Assembly (NCBI GenBank): GCA_005791255.1
Contig: SXXK01000322.1
Coordinates: 1 to 34,984 of the forward strand
From: Planctomyces sp.
Lineage (GTDB): Bacteria > Planctomycetota > Planctomycetia > Planctomycetales > Planctomycetaceae
Length of the DNA stretch: 34,984 nucleotides
Reading direction: 5' to 3'
Of this stretch, positions 14,639 through 22,033 are shown in pieces. The notes beneath the pieces were generated by a model. That model ran no database searches. It was not told the origin of the DNA and worked only from the letters and a program-made list of their open reading frames with translations. Position 1 is the first letter of the stretch, and each line of letters starts with the position of its first letter. Position numbers and translations under genes: made by a program.

Positions 14639-17104
14639 ATGTACCAGCGGTCTGTGCTGCGGATTGTGGCTGTCTGTCTGGCTGTTGGATTGGTGCTGAG
14701 TGCGACGAGCGACGGTTGCTGTGCGGCTGATGATCCTCCGGGAGGGCCACTTTATGCCTGGTACCGTGATGGCGGTTTGCAGTCTGTCGGGGCGGAAGTG
14801 ACGAGCTGGAATTCGGCAGCGGCCGGGGATTCCGGCAGATTGCTGGATCGGGTTGTCGGTCGTCCGCAGCTGGTGAAGGTGCAGGCTGCATTTGGCCGGT
14901 CTGAGGTGTTGCGATTTAACGGGTCGGCTGCGTTGTGGCAGGCGGCGGGTTTGTGGGGTACGCTCCGGGATGCTCGAACAGTGGTGCTGATGGCGCGACT
15001 GCCGGCTGCGGGTTCCGGTACATTGCTGGATGGCAGCACGCGGGCGGGTTCGGTACCGGTGCGTTGGGAGCGTGGGCGGTTTGTGAGCAAAACTCAGCCG
15101 GTTGCTGAGTCAGTGACGGCTGACGGTGCTGGTGGTGGGTGGCGGGCGACAGCATTCGTGTTTCCGGCCGGGGGGACTCCGCTGGGAGGCCTGATTCTGG
15201 GGGCGAATGTGGCTGCGGCAGATGGGCTCAGCTGCGATGTTGCTGAGGTGCTGGTATATCCGCGTGGCTTGTCGGCTGAGGAGTGTCGGCAGGTTGTGGA
15301 CTGGCTGGCGGCGAAGTGGGGCCAGCCTGCAGATTTGCCCGCCAATGAGCAGCCGCAGCGACTGACGCTGCCGGATGAGTCGCGAATATTCCGCACCACG
15401 ATCAGGCGTCGTGGTGACGACGGGGTGGACACGTATCGTATTCCTGGTCTGGCGACGACTCCGCGGGGTACTCTGATCGCTGTGTTTGACGCGCGTAATC
15501 GCAGTGGTGCGGATTTGCCGGGTGATATTGATGTGGCGATGCAGCGTTCGACGGATGGCGGGGAGACCTGGGGTTCGATGCAGCGGATCATGGACTTTGA
15601 TGCGGCAGTTTCGGGCTCGCAGGGCAACGGTGTGGGTGATCCGGCTGTGCTGGTGGATCAGCGTAGCGGGCGGATTTTCGTGGCGGCTTTGTGGTCGCTG
15701 GGTCCGCGAGCGTGGCATGGCAGTGGTCCGGGGATGACAGCGGAGGAGACCGGGCAGTTGATGCTGGTGCACAGTGACGACGACGGGGTGACGTGGTCGC
15801 AGCCGATCAGCATTACGTCGCAGGTGAAGCGACCGGAGTGGCGACTGTGTTTTAATGGGCCGGGGAACGGGATTCAGTTGCGGGACGGTACTCTGGTGTT
15901 TTCTGCACAGTACCGTGATCCGGACGGCAAGCCGCATTCGTGTTTCATTGCCAGCGTGGACGGGGGGAGCCACTGGAAGATTTCGCCGGCGGCGATTCCG
16001 GATGGTGTCCCGACGAGTGAAAGTGCGATTGTGGAGTTGTCGGACGGTGCTTTGCTGCTGTCGATGCGGAACGAGTCACGATCCGGTCAGCGAGCCTGGG
16101 CGCGGTGGGAGTGGCAGGGTGAGCTGTGGAGCGGAAAGTGGAGCGATTCGTGGCTGGATCTGCCTGATCCGACCTGTATGGCCAGTGTGATTCGGCATCC
16201 GCATGGCGAGTTGATTTTTTCGAATCCGGCGGATGCGAAGCAGCGACAGCGGCTGACGATTCGATCCAGTGTGGATGGTGGTCGTACATGGAGTCGCGGG
16301 CGGTTGCTGGATCCCGGTGGCGCGATGTATTCGTGTCTGACGGTACTGGCGGATGGCCGGATTGGCCTGCTGTATGAAAGCGTGGACGCTGCGGGGCTGG
16401 TATTTGCGAGGTTTCCGCTGGACTGGGTGCAGGAGGGTGCGAGTGTTCCGACTGTGTCGGAGGGGCGTCTGGAGCGGACGGGAAAGTTTGGCTGGTGGCT
16501 GGGGCGTCACGAGGCGAAGCTGCAGGAGACCAGGGCGGGCGGCGTGCAGCTGGCGTTTCTGGGTGATTCGATTACGCAGGGCTGGGAGGCTGCGGGACGG
16601 GAATCCTGGCAGAGGTATTTTGGCGAGAAGCGAGCTGTCAACTATGGTTTCGGTGGCGACTCAACTCAGCACGTGCTGTGGCGTCTGGAGCATGGGGAAT
16701 TTGATGGCTTGTCGCCCGAGGCGATTGTGCTGCTGATTGGGACGAACAACGTTCGGCACGGTGATTTTTCGCCTGAGGAAATTGCTGCAGGGATTGCGAA
16801 GATTGTGAGCGTGCTGGGGGAAAAGTGTCCGCGTTCGCGGGTGCTTTTGCTGGGGCTGTTGCCACGTGGTGCGGAGCCGGCGGATCGATTGCGACAGAAA
16901 TGTGAAGCTGTGAATGCACTGCTGCCGAACCTGGCTGATGGTGAGCGAGTGCAGTATTTGAATGTCAACTCGGTGCTGCTGGAAGACGATGGCAGGTTAT
17001 CGCAGGCGATTGCTCCGGACTGGCTGCACTTAAGTGCTGATGGTTACGACCGATTGGGGCGTGCGATTGCCGAGAAGATGAAGTCGTGGGGGACCGGTCG
17101 CTGA
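14639..17104 (+). CDS. Exported GH33-type sialidase fused to an SGNH/GDSL esterase
   Basis: An 821-residue protein. After a signal peptide, residues about 35-235 form a LamG/concanavalin-like domain (ending VAEVLVYPRGLSAEE). The propeller at about 250-615 has the YRIP motif (R267) and four Asp-boxes (STDGGETW, SDDDGVTW, SVDGGSHW, SVDGGRTW). An Asp acid/base candidate lies in DLPGDIDVAMQR, and Glu and the second Arg in SESAIVELSDGALLLSMRNE. The third Arg lies in RLTIRSS, and the Tyr nucleophile with its partner Glu in MYSCLTVLADGRIGLLYES. All catalytic elements of an exo-alpha-sialidase appear present. The C-terminal domain (about 637-815) is an SGNH hydrolase with S644 (GDSIT), G/N blocks NYGFGGDS and GTNN (N703-N704), and D794/H797 (DWLHLS). 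The pairing suggests de-O-acylation plus sialic acid release. The stop overlaps the ldhA ATG as TGATG. Confidence 0.9.
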   Translation: MYQRSVLRIVAVCLAVGLVLSATSDGCCAADDPPGGPLYAWYRDGGLQSVGAEVTSWNSAAAGDSGRLLDRVVGRPQLVKVQAAFGRSEVLRFNGSAALWQAAGLWGTLRDARTVVLMARLPAAGSGTLLDGSTRAGSVPVRWERGRFVSKTQPVAESVTADGAGGGWRATAFVFPAGGTPLGGLILGANVAAADGLSCDVAEVLVYPRGLSAEECRQVVDWLAAKWGQPADLPANEQPQRLTLPDESRIFRTTIRRRGDDGVDTYRIPGLATTPRGTLIAVFDARNRSGADLPGDIDVAMQRSTDGGETWGSMQRIMDFDAAVSGSQGNGVGDPAVLVDQRSGRIFVAALWSLGPRAWHGSGPGMTAEETGQLMLVHSDDDGVTWSQPISITSQVKRPEWRLCFNGPGNGIQLRDGTLVFSAQYRDPDGKPHSCFIASVDGGSHWKISPAAIPDGVPTSESAIVELSDGALLLSMRNESRSGQRAWARWEWQGELWSGKWSDSWLDLPDPTCMASVIRHPHGELIFSNPADAKQRQRLTIRSSVDGGRTWSRGRLLDPGGAMYSCLTVLADGRIGLLYESVDAAGLVFARFPLDWVQEGASVPTVSEGRLERTGKFGWWLGRHEAKLQETRAGGVQLAFLGDSITQGWEAAGRESWQRYFGEKRAVNYGFGGDSTQHVLWRLEHGEFDGLSPEAIVLLIGTNNVRHGDFSPEEIAAGIAKIVSVLGEKCPRSRVLLLGLLPRGAEPADRLRQKCEAVNALLPNLADGERVQYLNVNSVLLEDDGRLSQAIAPDWLHLSADGYDRLGRAIAEKMKSWGTGR

Positions 17105-18126
17105 TGGCATCGGAAACGGGGCTGAAAACGGCGTTTTTTAGTACCAGGGCCTATGATCGCGAGTCTTTTGGGGCCGTGTTGCGGCAGCCGCAGTATTCCG
17201 GCTTTGAAATGGCCTGGCTGGAGGCTCGCCTGAGCGCTGAGACAGCGGTACTGGCAACGGGCTGCCCGGCGGTCTGTGCTTTTGTCAACGACGAGCTGTC
17301 GGCAACGGTGGTGGAGCGTCTGCATGCTGTGGGGGTGCGGATGCTGGCTTTGCGTTCGGCCGGGTTCAACCATGTGGATCTGGCGGCGTGCCGCAGGCTG
17401 GGTCTGGTCGTGGCTCGTGTTCCTGCGTATTCACCCTATGCTGTTGCCGAGCACACGGTTTGTCTGCTGCTGACATTGAATCGTCATGTGCATCGGGCGT
17501 GGCAGCGTGTGCGTGACCTGAACTTCTCGCTGGACGGTCTGACTGGTTTCGATGTGCACGGAAAGACCGTGGGAGTGATTGGGACGGGGCGTATTGGTAC
17601 GGTCTTTGCTCGCATTATGACGGGCTTTGGCGCGAAGGTGCTGGCGTATGATCCGCAGCCTTCCGCTGAGACGCAGGGCATGCCTGGTGTCAGTCTGACT
17701 TCGCTGGAAGAGCTGATTGAACAGTCGGATATCATTTCGCTTCACTGTCCACTTACCGAGCAGACTCGACACCTGATCAATGCGGATCGTCTTTCGCGTA
17801 TGAGGCCAGGGGTCATTTTGCTGAATACCAGTCGCGGTCGGCTGATTGATACCAAAGCATTGATTCAGGCACTGAAGGCGGGCCACATCGGCGGTGCCGG
17901 ACTGGATGTCTACGAAGAAGAGGAAGGGATTTTTTTTGCGGATTGCTCTGAGAGTGGTCTGCAGGACGATGTTTTGGCTCGTCTGCTGACGTTTCCGAAC
18001 GTGCTGATAACGTCGCATCAGGCGTTTCTGACACATGAAGCACTGCACAACATCGCGACGAGGACTCTGCAGAGCCTGCTGGAGTTCAGCACGGGGAGGA
18101 TCTCTGCTGAGGCTCAGTTGGTCTGA
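17104..18126 (+). CDS. ldhA: Fermentative D-lactate dehydrogenase
   Basis: A 340-residue cytosolic NAD-dependent enzyme that interconverts pyruvate and D-lactate. It resembles enterobacterial LdhA along its whole length: FVNDELSA, LALRSAGFNHVDL, VPAYSPYAVAEHTV, NFSLDGLTGFD, the NAD motif GTGRIG (160-165), NTSRGR with catalytic R244, YEEEEGIFF with E271, and the SHQAFLTHEAL block with catalytic H305. Those three residues correspond to the Arg/Glu/His catalytic set of the family. The ATG at 17104 shares its A with the stop of the sialidase gene, implying translational coupling. A GTG at 17086 is an alternative six codons upstream. Its place at the end of an export-protein unit is unusual, and it may handle pyruvate from sugar breakdown or simply be carried by the transcript. 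Confidence 0.93.
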   Translation: MASETGLKTAFFSTRAYDRESFGAVLRQPQYSGFEMAWLEARLSAETAVLATGCPAVCAFVNDELSATVVERLHAVGVRMLALRSAGFNHVDLAACRRLGLVVARVPAYSPYAVAEHTVCLLLTLNRHVHRAWQRVRDLNFSLDGLTGFDVHGKTVGVIGTGRIGTVFARIMTGFGAKVLAYDPQPSAETQGMPGVSLTSLEELIEQSDIISLHCPLTEQTRHLINADRLSRMRPGVILLNTSRGRLIDTKALIQALKAGHIGGAGLDVYEEEEGIFFADCSESGLQDDVLARLLTFPNVLITSHQAFLTHEALHNIATRTLQSLLEFSTGRISAEAQLV

Positions 18127-18158
18127 CGGTTGCCAGCGGGCCTGTCCGGCAGGTCGGA

Positions 18159-19214
18159 TCAGCGGCGATCAAGTGTCAGCAGGCCGGCGATTGTCAGGCA
18201 GATGCCGGCCGTGGCGGTCCACGACAGTTGCTCGCCAAACAGCGTGACGGCACCGAGAGCGCACATCGCATTTTGCGAGGCATTGATGACATTGGCGCGA
18301 CTGATGGTCAGGAACCGCATTGCGTGAGTGATAGCGAAGAATCCGATGGCATTAAATGTCCCGGCAATTGCAATTGTGGCCCAGTCTTCAGGACTGGTGG
18401 AGGAGATTTCGGACAGTGGCAACAGCAGCAGGCTGCCGGGCACCAGGATCAGAAAGCCAGCGGCGCTGAAGAGAAACAGCGTGGCAGCGACCGGCATCTG
18501 GGAACGGACGGCTTTGCGGATGTACACGCCGGTGATGCCGTAGCACAGTCCGGAAATGATCGAGAGCAGTACCCCGATGGCAACACCGGGGCCTGCAGGC
18601 AAGTCCAGAGCGGTGGGTTGAGCGTTGGGTTCCACCTGAGCGATTTCGTCTGTGATGTCGGCGGGGGTGACGGGGGCAGAAGTCCGCGAACTGGCTCCTG
18701 AGGATAAAAACACGATTGCGGCCACCATCAGACCCATGCTGATGGCTGAGCGGACAGAGACCTGATCACCCAGCACGATACGGCCCACGACAGCCCCGCT
18801 GCAGATGATGGACGCGAAGCAGATGGGGACTGACACAGCCAGCCCGATGACTCGCAGAGACATCTGAAATGGCAGATTTCCGCCCAACTGGTTGAAAATG
18901 GCGGCAACAGCAATTGGCCAGACAAAGCTCCACTCGGCAAATGAGTGCAAGCCGTGGAATCGTCGCCAGGTGATCAGTGTGACGGCAATGAAGAAGGTAG
19001 GAAAGGCCTTGGTTCCGGCGACCCACATGTCCCAGCCGGTTCCACCATCCGTACGGGCCAGCTGACGCAGCGCCATGTTGGCAATTGAGTAGGCGGCAGC
19101 GGCGAATAACCCCAGCAGCATCATGCGTCCTGTGACCGGCAAAGCGGCGGGAGCAGGTGTGGGAGCCATTGCCGATTGCGGCGGGGCGAGCGGAGATTCG
19201 TCGGATTGAGACAT
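18159..19214 (-). CDS. DMT-superfamily permease (EamA type)
   Basis: A 351-residue membrane protein with about ten hydrophobic helices arranged as two EamA-like halves. They are separated by a polar Ser/Thr/Pro-rich loop (about 185-225, containing ADITDEIAQVEPNAQP). The second half ends in the family-typical ANVINASQNAMCALGAV and LFGEQLSWTATAGICLTIAGLL. DMT carriers export or exchange small metabolites, and the substrate cannot be told. The start at 19212-19214 is preferred because the first 25 residues of the longer frame (to 19289) are not hydrophobic and cover a likely promoter. The chosen N-terminus is still a roughly 30-residue Pro/Ala-rich cytoplasmic tail. The gene is convergent with ldhA, 32 bases apart. 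Confidence 0.85.
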   Translation of the reverse strand: MSQSDESPLAPPQSAMAPTPAPAALPVTGRMMLLGLFAAAAYSIANMALRQLARTDGGTGWDMWVAGTKAFPTFFIAVTLITWRRFHGLHSFAEWSFVWPIAVAAIFNQLGGNLPFQMSLRVIGLAVSVPICFASIICSGAVVGRIVLGDQVSVRSAISMGLMVAAIVFLSSGASSRTSAPVTPADITDEIAQVEPNAQPTALDLPAGPGVAIGVLLSIISGLCYGITGVYIRKAVRSQMPVAATLFLFSAAGFLILVPGSLLLLPLSEISSTSPEDWATIAIAGTFNAIGFFAITHAMRFLTISRANVINASQNAMCALGAVTLFGEQLSWTATAGICLTIAGLLTLDRR

Positions 19215-19258
19215 AGGCGAGGCAGAGCGAACCGGGCACTGGACAGATATTCCGCCGA

Positions 19259-19289
19259 AGTCTATCGGTTTGCCTGTCTCGGGTGACAA
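19259..19289 (-). promoter_or_regulatory. Possible promoter of the DMT permease gene
   Basis: On the minus strand TTGTCA (19284-19289) precedes TAGACT (19259-19264) by 19 bases, about 45 bases upstream of the ATG. The -35 box is good, but the spacer is long. Confidence 0.28.
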
Positions 19290-19385
19290 GAAGTTTTCCA
19301 GATTCAGGGAGTTTCCGGATCTTGCGGTTCGGTCCGCGAGACAGCTGAACCGGCGCGGAAAAACATGTGTTTTGCCGGGGTGTGC

Positions 19386-19401
19386 TCGGGCTAAGGCCCG
19401 A
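19386..19401 (-). terminator. Hairpin downstream of the phosphohexomutase gene
   Basis: TCGGGC-TAAG-GCCCGA is a perfect 6-bp stem with a four-base loop, 65 bases past the stop of the minus-strand mutase gene. The nearest minus-strand T-run is about 20 bases further on, so this is not a textbook intrinsic terminator. On the plus strand a T6 run starts seven bases after the stem. Confidence 0.28.
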
Positions 19402-19465
19402 ACTGCGTTTTTTGGCCTGTTTTCCTGTCCGGAGGGCTCAGTTGTTTTTTACGAGATGGAATTCA

Positions 19466-20815
19466 TCAGGAGACGGCTTTGCGTACCACCTGCATGGCCT
19501 GGTCGATCAGGCTGACGGCATCGGCGGTTTCCGGGGCTTCAGCGATGATGCGAATGATGGGTTCCGTATTGCTGGCTCGCACCTGTACCCAGCGGTCGTT
19601 CCAGTCCAGTCGCAGGCCGTCACCTTCCCGGGCTTCGGCGTCTGGAAACGCGTTACGCAGCGCGGTGCAGGCGACTTCTGTTTTGCTGGCAGGACACTCA
19701 ATCCGATCCTTGACGATGGTGTAGAATGGCAGTGAATCGGCCCACTGTGACAGTCGCCGTTTTCCGGCTGCGAGGCCGGCCAGTACGTAAGCCATTGAAA
19801 CGAGGCTGTCTCGGACATAACCGATTCGCGGCTCAATCACTCCGCCATTGCCTTCACCACCCAGTACTGCCTGCACCGATCGCATTTTTGCGCACACGTG
19901 AGCTTCACCGACGTAGCTGCGATGGAACTGACAACCATGTTTGGCTGCGATGTCCGCGGTGACTCGGCTGGTAGACCCGTTCACGACAAACGGCCCTTTG
20001 AGTTTTTCGAGGACAAAGTCGGCTGCCAGCGCCAGTGTCAGTTCTTCGCCGATGTATCGCCCGGTTTCATCCACAATGGCCAGTCGGTCGGCGTCGGGAT
20101 CCTGAGCAAAGCCGGCATCGGCCGAGTGTTTCACAACGGCCTGGCAGAGATCTCCAAGATTCTTTTCGACGGGTTCCGGAATATGTTCAAAGCGACCGTC
20201 CGGCGTGCCTCCCAGAACGACGACTTCGCAGCCCAGAGCCTGCAGCAGCTGCGGACCGCCGACTGCTCCGGAACCATGATTGCAGTCCAGCACGACTTTG
20301 AAGCGGCGCCGGCGAATCGTTTCCGCATTGACCAGCGACAGCACTTTATCGATGTGCACCTGAGCCGGATTCTGCAGCGTGACCACACTGCCCAGTCCCG
20401 ACCAGTTGCGCCACGCGATGCTGTCCTGTTCCAAAATCTGCAGCAGCTGCTGACCAAGATCGCGGTTGAAGACGGAGCCATCGGGAGCAAAAGGTTTCAG
20501 ACCATTCCATTCGATTGGGTTGTGACTGGCAGTAATCTGCAAACCGCCGGCGGCTTTGTGATGCTGTACCAGGACACCGCAGGTTGGAGTTGTACAGACT
20601 CCGGCATCCAGTACGTCGCAGCCAGTTGCCAGCAGTCCGGAAACTACGGCGTGGTGCAGCATGGGGCCAGTAGAACGACCGTCTCGGGCCAGTACGACTT
20701 TGCCACCACAGAACATGGTTCCCAGAGCGGCTGCGAAACGGCTGGTGTAGACCGGATCAAGGCCGTCACCAATGACACCGCGGAGCCCTGAAATGCTGAG
20801 AATTCTGGTGGCCAT
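19466..20815 (-). CDS. glmM: Phosphoglucosamine mutase/phosphomannomutase-type alpha-D-phosphohexomutase
   Basis: A 449-residue cytosolic enzyme that moves phosphate between C6 and C1 of a hexose phosphate. All four active-site loops are visible: TASHNP with phosphoserine S97, the metal loop DPDADR (D239, D241, D243), the sugar-binding loop GEGNGG (E321), and the phosphate-binding loop RASNTEP (R413 onward). The N-terminal SISGLRGVIGDGLDP is typical of GlmM-like enzymes outside Proteobacteria. GlmM would feed UDP-GlcNAc synthesis, and the SNTEP form also occurs in phosphomannomutases, so the substrate is likely glucosamine-6-phosphate but not certain. AGGAAG (minus strand, 20825-20830) lies ten bases upstream of the ATG. 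On the plus strand this gene is C-rich, unlike most of the window. Confidence 0.9.
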   Translation of the reverse strand: MATRILSISGLRGVIGDGLDPVYTSRFAAALGTMFCGGKVVLARDGRSTGPMLHHAVVSGLLATGCDVLDAGVCTTPTCGVLVQHHKAAGGLQITASHNPIEWNGLKPFAPDGSVFNRDLGQQLLQILEQDSIAWRNWSGLGSVVTLQNPAQVHIDKVLSLVNAETIRRRRFKVVLDCNHGSGAVGGPQLLQALGCEVVVLGGTPDGRFEHIPEPVEKNLGDLCQAVVKHSADAGFAQDPDADRLAIVDETGRYIGEELTLALAADFVLEKLKGPFVVNGSTSRVTADIAAKHGCQFHRSYVGEAHVCAKMRSVQAVLGGEGNGGVIEPRIGYVRDSLVSMAYVLAGLAAGKRRLSQWADSLPFYTIVKDRIECPASKTEVACTALRNAFPDAEAREGDGLRLDWNDRWVQVRASNTEPIIRIIAEAPETADAVSLIDQAMQVVRKAVS

Positions 20816-20861
20816 GGCGGATTGCTTCCTGTTGCAGGGACCGGTGGATTAATTGCACCAA

Positions 20862-20867
20862 ATTCTA
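20862..20867 (-). promoter_or_regulatory. Candidate -10 box of the phosphohexomutase gene
   Basis: TAGAAT on the minus strand lies about 47 bases upstream of the ATG and 32 bases before the AGGAAG ribosome binding site. No good -35 box is seen at 17-18 bases, so support rests on the -10 match and position. Confidence 0.32.
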
Positions 20868-20946
20868 GTCGCGGTTTGAAAATAGCTCGAGAGGAAGCTG
20901 CCGGAAATTCCGTGGCGACCATGTCGTCAACCGGCAGAAACTGCCG

Positions 20947-21735
20947 TTACCAGTGCATGACCGTGCCACCGTCCACATTGATTGTCTGTCCGGTGATCTC
21001 CGACGCCCGGCGACTGCAGAGGAACACAATCAGATCGGCCACATCTTCCGGGCGCTGCCAGCGTCCCAGCGGAACAACTCGCCGTATCTTCTGGTCTGCC
21101 CACTCTTCGTACGTGAGTTGATCATGCGGCTGCTGTTGCTGATTCCATGCGGCCCAGACTGAGCGGTTGAGCGGAGTTTTCACCATACCCGGGCACACGG
21201 AATTGACTCGCACATTATGCGGCGCCAGGTCTTTTGCCAGCACCTGTGCAAAATTGATATTGGCTGCCTTGCTGGCACTGTAAGGAGGATCTGTGGGAGA
21301 CCCCATCTGGCCGGCGACACTGGCCAGAAACACCATGGCGCCGAATTTCTGAGCAGCCATGGCGGGGCCCGCTGCATGGGCTACGTGCGTCATGCCCATG
21401 ATATTCACCTCGAGGACTCGCGACCACGCTGCGATTGGAACATTGGTCCACGGAAACCCATAGGCACCGGAACCTGCGGCAGCGCAGTGCACCAGAATGC
21501 TGACGGGCCCATGCTGCTGCACGGTGTGGTCCCAGCTGTTCTGCACGGCGGTTGCATCACAGATGTCGACCTGCAGGAACGGCAGAGCTGCTGCGGGTGA
21601 TGACTGATCGGGTGGTCGCAGATCCCACAGGACGGGACGGGCGTGTTCGACTTTCAGCAGTGCTGCGACGGCAGCTCCGATGCCGCTTGAGCCTCCGGTG
21701 ACGACGGCGGTTTGACCGGTGATGCCAAGATCCAT
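20947..21735 (-). CDS. Short-chain dehydrogenase/reductase (classical SDR)
   Basis: A 262-residue NAD(P)-dependent oxidoreductase with a single Rossmann domain. The cofactor motif TGGSSGIG (13-20), conserved Asn N111, and catalytic S139 with Y152-x3-K156 (PYSASK) are all present. The C-terminal block SEITGQTINVDGG is also standard. D38 in the VLWDLR segment after the second strand favours NAD over NADP. The usual NNAG motif is replaced by HCAAAG (about 83-88), a minor variation. The substrate is unknown; the family includes many 3-oxoacyl and sugar alcohol dehydrogenases. A weak ribosome binding site (GGAA, eight bases upstream) precedes the ATG. It lies 131 bases upstream of the phosphohexomutase gene on the same strand, but that gap holds a likely separate promoter. 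Confidence 0.88.
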   Translation of the reverse strand: MDLGITGQTAVVTGGSSGIGAAVAALLKVEHARPVLWDLRPPDQSSPAAALPFLQVDICDATAVQNSWDHTVQQHGPVSILVHCAAAGSGAYGFPWTNVPIAAWSRVLEVNIMGMTHVAHAAGPAMAAQKFGAMVFLASVAGQMGSPTDPPYSASKAANINFAQVLAKDLAPHNVRVNSVCPGMVKTPLNRSVWAAWNQQQQPHDQLTYEEWADQKIRRVVPLGRWQRPEDVADLIVFLCSRRASEITGQTINVDGGTVMHW

Positions 21736-21802
21736 GGAAGTGTTCCGGGAGTTGACGGGAGCAAAGGGCCACGAATTTACAGCTCGGGCTTTTCAGCCGC
21801 GG

Positions 21803-21844
21803 TACTGTGCTAAAAAACACAAATTCCCGCAACGATACTGTGCT
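21803..21844. repeat. Two direct copies of a 9-mer, 33 bases apart
   Basis: TACTGTGCT occurs at 21803-21811 and 21836-21844, in the divergent region between the SDR and SGNH genes. The centre-to-centre distance of 33 bases is about three helical turns. They could be paired operator sites, although I know of no regulator that fits. Confidence 0.4.
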
Positions 21845-21933
21845 TCGCAGTTTGGGGCAGTCTGTTGTCCGGAGTGAGAAAGACAGTTCGCCATCGCGGT
21901 GGTGGGCTGATGGCTTTGTGGGTGACAGAACGG

Positions 21934-21962
21934 GTGACAGGCTGCAGGGGCGGGTTTAGAAT
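21934..21962 (+). promoter_or_regulatory. Sigma-70-type promoter of the GxDLY/SGNH hydrolase gene
   Basis: GTGACA (21934-21939) and TAGAAT (21957-21962) are separated by exactly 17 bases. The predicted start near 21969 gives a leader of about 65 bases to the ATG at 22034. This is the best promoter match in the window. Confidence 0.58.
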
Positions 21963-22015
21963 CCGGTCGAATGACCGCTTGATTGAGCAAGGGGTGAGTG
22001 CCGTCGGCAGCCGGA

Positions 22016-22028
22016 TTTTTTGGGGGGG
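22016..22028 (+). repeat. T6-G7 homopolymer tract at the ribosome binding position
   Basis: Six T residues (22016-22021) run into seven G residues (22022-22028), ending five bases before the ATG of the SGNH hydrolase. The G-run is the only Shine-Dalgarno-like element, so changes in its length would alter ribosome binding. Confidence 0.5.
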
Positions 22029-22033
22029 CAGAG

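Noticed and set aside
18127-18158. CCTG/CAGG hairpin between ldhA and the DMT gene as a terminator
   Set aside because: Only four base pairs and no T-run; too weak to call.
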